Positions 62,200-64,000 of a stretch of 64,000 bases of DNA are shown piece after piece (the stretch's first letter is position 1; every line of letters starts with the position of its first letter). The notes under the pieces were generated by a model. That model was not told the DNA's origin. It saw nothing but the letters and a program-made list of their open reading frames with translations, and did not search any database. The translations under genes were made by a program, and so were the position numbers. The stretch is taken from assembly GCA_011009095.1 (NCBI GenBank), contig VTPC01091264.1, positions 92,949-156,948 on the forward strand. Direction: 5' to 3'. This DNA comes from Ignelater luminosus. Its lineage: Eukaryota > Arthropoda > Insecta > Coleoptera > Elateridae.

Positions 62200-62584
62200 T
62201 ATTCGCTTGCGCGATATTGGTTTTCCTATAGCGCAGAATTGAGGCTGTATGGATAGAGTTCCGAGGTCCTCTTATCGATATTTCGACGTCGGTACCGTAG
62301 GTTGGTGAGAGCCGCACCAGCTGCTTTTCGTGCAATCCGTGGTTTTTGCTTATCAGGCTCAAGTTCCAGGCACTGGCGCATTGCAAAAGGTCCGTACCTT
62401 ACGGCCCGATACGTACGAGGCGGCCTTGGCACAGGCGATACGTTTGCGGTAGATATGTTGTGATTTTTTTTAAGCGTCGGAAATTTTATTAGCAGTATTA
62501 AATATACTTGCATATTCCGAACGATAATTTAAAATTTGCAAATTATAGTATTTTTAACTAAACGCGGTCTAATATTATGGTGCC
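62200..62584 (+). promoter_or_regulatory. CpG-rich promoter region of tomosyn
   Basis: This is the most CpG-dense patch in the window (for example TCGATATTTCGACGTCGGTA and GTACCTTACGGCCCGATACG), immediately upstream of tomosyn exon 1. Overlapping minus-strand open frames of 71 and 95 codons exist here, but I attribute them to the high GC content. A 3-codon upstream ORF (ATG GTG CCA TGA, 62577-62588) overlaps the main start in an ATGA. Confidence 0.5.
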
Positions 62585-62740
62585 ATGAAACGCGATAAAG
62601 ATCCCGATAGGCGCGAAGTCATGAAGAAATTTACATTTAAAGGCGTTTTGGACAATTTCCGCACCTCCGTTGCCCAACCGACTAAACCCGATCAAGAAAT
62701 TCAAGAAAATTTACGGCCAGATAACTTCCAAGTCAAAAGG
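62585..62740 (+). CDS. Tomosyn: Tomosyn (STXBP5 family), first coding exon only
   Basis: Tomosyn is a WD-repeat, Lgl-like syntaxin-binding protein with a C-terminal R-SNARE motif that restrains vesicle priming. Only the first coding exon is in the window: 52 codons, MKRDKDPDRREVMKKFTFKG, then VLDNFRTSVAQPTKP and DQEIQENLRPDNFQVKR, ending at a strong donor GTAAGT (62741). The core (MKKFTFKGVLDNFR, EIQENL, NFQVKR) corresponds to the conserved tomosyn N-terminus. The first 12 residues, upstream of the internal Met, may be an extension or untranslated if Met13 is used. Later exons lie beyond 64000. Confidence 0.82.
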
Positions 62741-64000
62741 GTAAGTTAATTATTGTTTATTTGTATTTATTTACATATTATGCACTTATGCAGGTTTAAC
62801 TGAATTTTTGAAATGATGTGTTACCTATAAATAATAATGATGCATGTTTAATTCCAATGTGCAGGTGTATCATTTCACAATAAAAGATAGGTAGGTGCGA
62901 TGTGAACTACCCTACATTTTTTTACGCTACGCTCATGTATTTAGATATTGCAAGTACCGCCCATTGGTATTGAAAGTTTTATCACAATGTAAACACAATA
63001 TCAGGTAATTGTCTGAATTTCAGAACGAGCTTTAGCAATCTTGTGAAAAATCTAATTTTAGTTTTTTCGATTTTTCTTTCACTGCAGTTTCGTGTGCGGA
63101 ATAATGAATAGAAATTCTAATAATTTTTAATTTCCATATTATTTATATATTGTCTAAATATTTAACATTTTATAAATTTCTGAATATCCATGCATGGAAT
63201 GTTTTTAAAATGTTTGTTTATTCTAACATAAGATGATAGTTTTTTGAAAGTTATGATGATATTTAAATTATCAATTTTATTTGCAATTTTTTTAGTTACA
63301 TAAGAGGTGAAAATGCATTTGTTGCAAACGGAATGAATAATGTAAAAGAACTTTTTTGGGGTTGTGACCCTCAACCCCACCTATAGGTGTGTCTGTAAGC
63401 ATATGCATAAACTTTACAGGAAAAAAAGAATAAAAAAGATATCATGCAATATAAATAGGGAGAAGGGTCTTTGAAAATATTAACGTTATAATTATAACAA
63501 TTCCGTAATTATAAATTTTCAGGACACTGCTTAAATGTAAAAATATATTTCAGAATTTAATTGAAATGAAGTTTATTTTATAGTCAGTCATTATTTATTA
63601 AAACTAGTATAAAAGTTATCTCATGCTCGACATGTGTAAAAGCAATTTTACTTTTCCGTATCTTTCTTTCTAAGAAATCTTTCAAAGAGTTTAAATAACA
63701 TGTTTTTCTTAACTTTTAAATGATATTGCAAGTTCAAGGGACCTACTGTGCATATGTATTCAGTTCAATTGTTATACTATGATTTAATTAGAATAAAAAT
63801 GGAGATTATTAGTTTTGATCTGCATTGGCTCCTCCTCATAACTCCAAAATGATCTATCAGATATATTAATAACTTTTCTAAAAATCAGGTTAGTGTTGTT
63901 GACTATAAGTAGGTTTTTGCTACACCTTTTGCAGTGTAAAAGTTTTTGGAGTTTAATCTTTTTCTTTGTAAATAATTTCAATATAGCTTAGAACAGATAA
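62741..64000 (+). other. Start of tomosyn intron 1
   Basis: At least 1.26 kb of AT-rich intron with no further exon. It contains a GGGGTTG/CAACCCC hairpin (63358-63378) followed directly by the 12-bp palindrome CACCTATAGGTG (63378-63389). Confidence 0.55.

Noticed and set aside
62171..62513. Overlapping minus-strand frames of 71 and 95 codons upstream of tomosyn
   Set aside because: They lie in the CpG-rich promoter patch where stop codons are rare, have no recognised family, and overlap each other in different frames.

Overview
This 64 kb window is nuclear DNA from an animal, almost certainly an insect or a close arthropod relative. It is strongly AT-rich, its genes have GT-AG introns, and its intergenic DNA is full of short inverted-repeat transposons, including several ending in the TACAGGGTG motif common in insects. 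I see no prokaryotic, organellar or viral gene, no CRISPR array and no recognisable tRNA or rRNA gene.

Layout. Positions 1-8,440 are a transposon-rich desert: a broken Tc1/mariner-type transposase at the edge, a large nested foldback element (1,885-3,842), a 615-bp inverted-repeat element and a PIF/Harbinger-type MITE with TTA target duplications. A tentative two-exon secreted-peptide gene (8,752-9,415, minus) follows. NUS1 (NgBR/Tango14), the non-catalytic subunit of cis-prenyltransferase, lies at 10,752-11,557 (plus) with one 59-bp intron. From 11.6 to 28.5 kb there are mainly MITEs (including a hAT-type element with a perfect 8-bp target duplication) and one unexplained 110-codon open frame.

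The gene-rich core is 28.5-56 kb. PNISR, an SR-rich splicing-associated protein (minus, eight exons, 703 codons), is head-to-head with DDX10, a DEAD-box rRNA-processing helicase (plus, six exons). The 9.9-kb second intron of DDX10 contains a complete, intronless PNKP (DNA-end polynucleotide kinase 3'-phosphatase) on the same strand. DDX10 ends tail-to-tail with CPOX (coproporphyrinogen oxidase, minus, four exons), 123 bp from stop to stop. Beyond CPOX are a duplicated promoter-proximal segment, an unassigned open frame with one internal stop, and an internally deleted mariner transposase. At the right edge a CpG-rich stretch precedes the first coding exon of tomosyn (STXBP5 family), which continues out of the window.

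The genes do not form a pathway: they serve protein glycosylation, splicing, ribosome biogenesis, DNA repair, haem synthesis and exocytosis. I found no convincing undescribed multi-gene system. The points most worth checking are: four apparent frameshifts in otherwise conserved genes, each a single extra A in a run of 8-10 A; the nested intronless PNKP; several well-delimited MITE families; a perfect 23-bp hairpin in a PNISR intron; and recurring CTGA...GAAA stem motifs that resemble decayed hammerhead ribozyme cores. Exon boundaries were inferred by eye from splice motifs, reading phase and remembered family sequences; no search was run.
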